Assembly (NCBI GenBank): GCA_003445035.1
Contig: DLVV01000330.1
Span: 541 to 16,829, forward strand
Source of the DNA: Planctomycetaceae bacterium
GTDB lineage: Bacteria; Planctomycetota; Planctomycetia; Planctomycetales; Planctomycetaceae
Length of the DNA stretch: 16,289 bases
Direction of reading: 5' to 3'
Shown here: piece after piece, positions 15,046 through 16,289 of the stretch
Layout: each line of letters opens with the position of its first letter
How positions within the stretch are numbered: position 1 is the stretch's first letter
Notes under the pieces: generated by a model
The model's database searches: none
The model's input: only the letters and a program-made list of their open reading frames with translations
Told to the model about the DNA's origin: nothing
Translations under genes and position numbers: made by a program

Positions 15046-15195
15046 CGCTTCGATCCATCTTCGGGTGCAGGTCTTGATGAGAAACCGGTCGGAGTATATC
15101 AACGGGTGCAGGGAGTCGACAGGTAGCCGTTGCCGACTTGGACGGCCGGCGAGGACTCCGCCGGAATGGCAATTTGAGTGGGAGGGTGAATCAGG
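15046..15195. promoter_or_regulatory. Divergent purD-asd intergenic region with a candidate -10 box
   Basis: This 150-base region must drive both divergent genes. On the minus strand TATACT (15093-15098) is a good -10 match about 50 bases upstream of purD, with only a poor -35 (TGTCGA) at 17-bp spacing. On the plus strand the overlapping TATATC (15095-15100) with TTGATG (15074-15079) gives a 15-bp spacer, short of optimal. No riboswitch-like structure is evident. Confidence 0.35.
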
Positions 15196-16206
15196 ATGTT
15201 CGACACGGTTGCGGTCATTGGTGCCACTGGCGCCGTGGGCCGAATCATGCTTCAGCTGCTCGAGGAGCGGCAGTTCCAGGCCAATCGTTTTCGTCTGCTG
15301 GCGTCTGCCAGGAGTGCGGGTGAGTCTGTTCCCTTTTGCGGGGGACAGTTGACCATCGAAGAGTTGACGCACGAGTCGTTTGAAGGTGTGGACCTGGTGT
15401 TGTCGAGCACACCCGATGACGTCGCCGCCGAGTTCTTGCCGTCGGCCGTCTCGGCAGGGGCGACGGTGATCGACGAATCCGGATACTGGAGAATGAGTCC
15501 GGAGGTGGCGCTGGTGGTCCCGGAAATCAACCCGCAGATTGCACTGGAGGCTGATGGAATCATCGCCAGTCCCAACTGTTCCACCACACAAATGGTCGTG
15601 GCGTTGAAGCCGCTGCATGACGCTTCGCCGCTGACTCGGGTTGTCGTCAGCACCTACCAGGCCACCAGCGGGGCGGGGGTCCAGGGAACCGAGGACCTGC
15701 TGGAGGGGACTCGTGCCGAATTGAACGGCGAGACCTTTGAATACCGGGCCTTCTCACATCCGATTGCCTTCAACGCGATCCCTCAAATTGGCAGTGTCAA
15801 GGAAGAGGGTTACACCAGTGAAGAAATGAAAATGGTGTACGAGACGCGGAAGATCCTGGGGATTGAGGATCTGCCGATCAACGCAACCTGTGTTCGGATT
15901 CCCGTGGCCAACTGCCACAGCGAGGCCATCACCGTGGAGACGGAGCGGCCGATTCCACCGGAGGAGGCCGCGGAACTGTTTGCCGCATTCCCCGGGATCA
16001 GCGTGATTGACGACACCGCGGCAGGTCGATACCCGTTGCCCAGCACGTGCAGTGGCAAGGACGACGTGTTCATCGGGCGAATTAGACGGGACTTGTCCCA
16101 TCCCAACGGTCTGTCGTTCTGGTGCGTGTCCGACAATCTCAGGAAGGGCGCCGCCACCAACGCTGTCCAGATCGCCGAGTTGCTGGGTGGACACCGTGGA
16201 AACTAG
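15196..16206 (+). CDS. asd: Aspartate-semialdehyde dehydrogenase
   Basis: The 336-aa enzyme reduces aspartyl phosphate to aspartate semialdehyde with NADPH, the branch step to lysine, threonine, methionine and diaminopimelate. The Rossmann motif VAVIGATGAVGR is at residues 5-16. The catalytic Cys128 is in SPNCSTTQM, the STYQATSGAG segment follows (about 152-161), and the conserved RIPV...CHSEA block has Arg234 and the catalytic His241. The start has GGAGGG at 15181-15186, about 9 nt upstream. Length and motifs fit the bacterial asd family throughout. Divergent from purD. Confidence 0.97.
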   Translation: MFDTVAVIGATGAVGRIMLQLLEERQFQANRFRLLASARSAGESVPFCGGQLTIEELTHESFEGVDLVLSSTPDDVAAEFLPSAVSAGATVIDESGYWRMSPEVALVVPEINPQIALEADGIIASPNCSTTQMVVALKPLHDASPLTRVVVSTYQATSGAGVQGTEDLLEGTRAELNGETFEYRAFSHPIAFNAIPQIGSVKEEGYTSEEMKMVYETRKILGIEDLPINATCVRIPVANCHSEAITVETERPIPPEEAAELFAAFPGISVIDDTAAGRYPLPSTCSGKDDVFIGRIRRDLSHPNGLSFWCVSDNLRKGAATNAVQIAELLGGHRGN

Positions 16207-16249
16207 GGCCTGAACGTCGCCGCAGAAGATTGCGGGTGGGCGCCGTCTC

Positions 16250-16289
16250 TCAGGAGTCGTCGCTCGCCTTGGGCTTCGGTTCTGCCTTG
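16250..16289 (-). CDS. Possible 3' end of a minus-strand gene with a lysine-rich C-terminus
   Basis: Read on the minus strand from the right edge, the frame gives KAEPKPKASDDS followed by TGA at 16252-16250. The composition is like the charged, Ala/Lys/Pro-rich tails of many planctomycete proteins, and it lies convergent to asd with 43 bases between. Only thirteen codons are visible, so no product can be named. Confidence 0.4.
   Translation of the reverse strand, partial: KAEPKPKASDDS

Noticed and set aside
15046..15618. N-terminal extension of the purD frame
   Set aside because: It runs antisense into asd and gives no recognisable sequence; PurD begins at the usual MKVLVIG motif.
16207..16249. 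Small hairpin (CCGCA / TGCGG) after asd as a terminator
   Set aside because: The stem is only 5 bp and no U-run follows.

Overview
The window looks like a chromosomal segment of a planctomycete. The supporting traits are a secreted DUF1080 domain fused to a glucose/sorbosone-dehydrogenase-like domain, a ThuA-like secreted protein next to a CxPxR sulfatase, a BBP2-type beta-barrel porin, a small secreted c-type cytochrome domain, and GC-rich coding sequence. The taxonomic call is an inference from gene content; there is no rRNA in the window.

Layout. Positions 1-1857 (minus) hold a secreted DUF1080-sugar dehydrogenase fusion that runs off the left edge. A 396-base divergent intergenic region with an AT-rich inverted repeat follows, then a porin (2254-3537, plus) closed by a perfect 13-bp hairpin terminator. 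Positions 3725-4702 (plus) carry a single reading frame broken only by two TGA codons (3923 and 4547). The first segment is a signal peptide plus a CxxCH heme site. The later segments have no credible start of their own, and each TGA is followed by a short hairpin at a spacing typical of bacterial SECIS elements. I read this as a candidate two-selenocysteine secreted protein and consider it the most interesting object in the window.

Positions 4844-10268 (plus) form a tight five-gene corrinoid methyl-transfer operon: an unrecognised 215-aa protein, an MtaA/CmuA-like member of the uroporphyrinogen decarboxylase superfamily, a BHMT/MetH-type homocysteine S-methyltransferase, a B12-binding corrinoid protein, and a RACo-like reductive activator with a [2Fe-2S] domain. 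The simplest model is that a methyl group is moved via the corrinoid protein to homocysteine, giving methionine, while the activator rescues Co(II)-corrinoid. The original methyl donor cannot be read from the sequence. A phytanoyl-CoA-dioxygenase-family gene (10312-11070) follows the operon.

The right part is mostly on the minus strand: ThuA-like protein (11091-12104), sulfatase (12178-13743) and purD (13768-15045). asd (15196-16206, plus) is divergent from purD. A last 40 bases may be the 3' end of a lysine-rich minus-strand gene. I see no tRNA, rRNA, CRISPR array, insertion sequence or phage gene.
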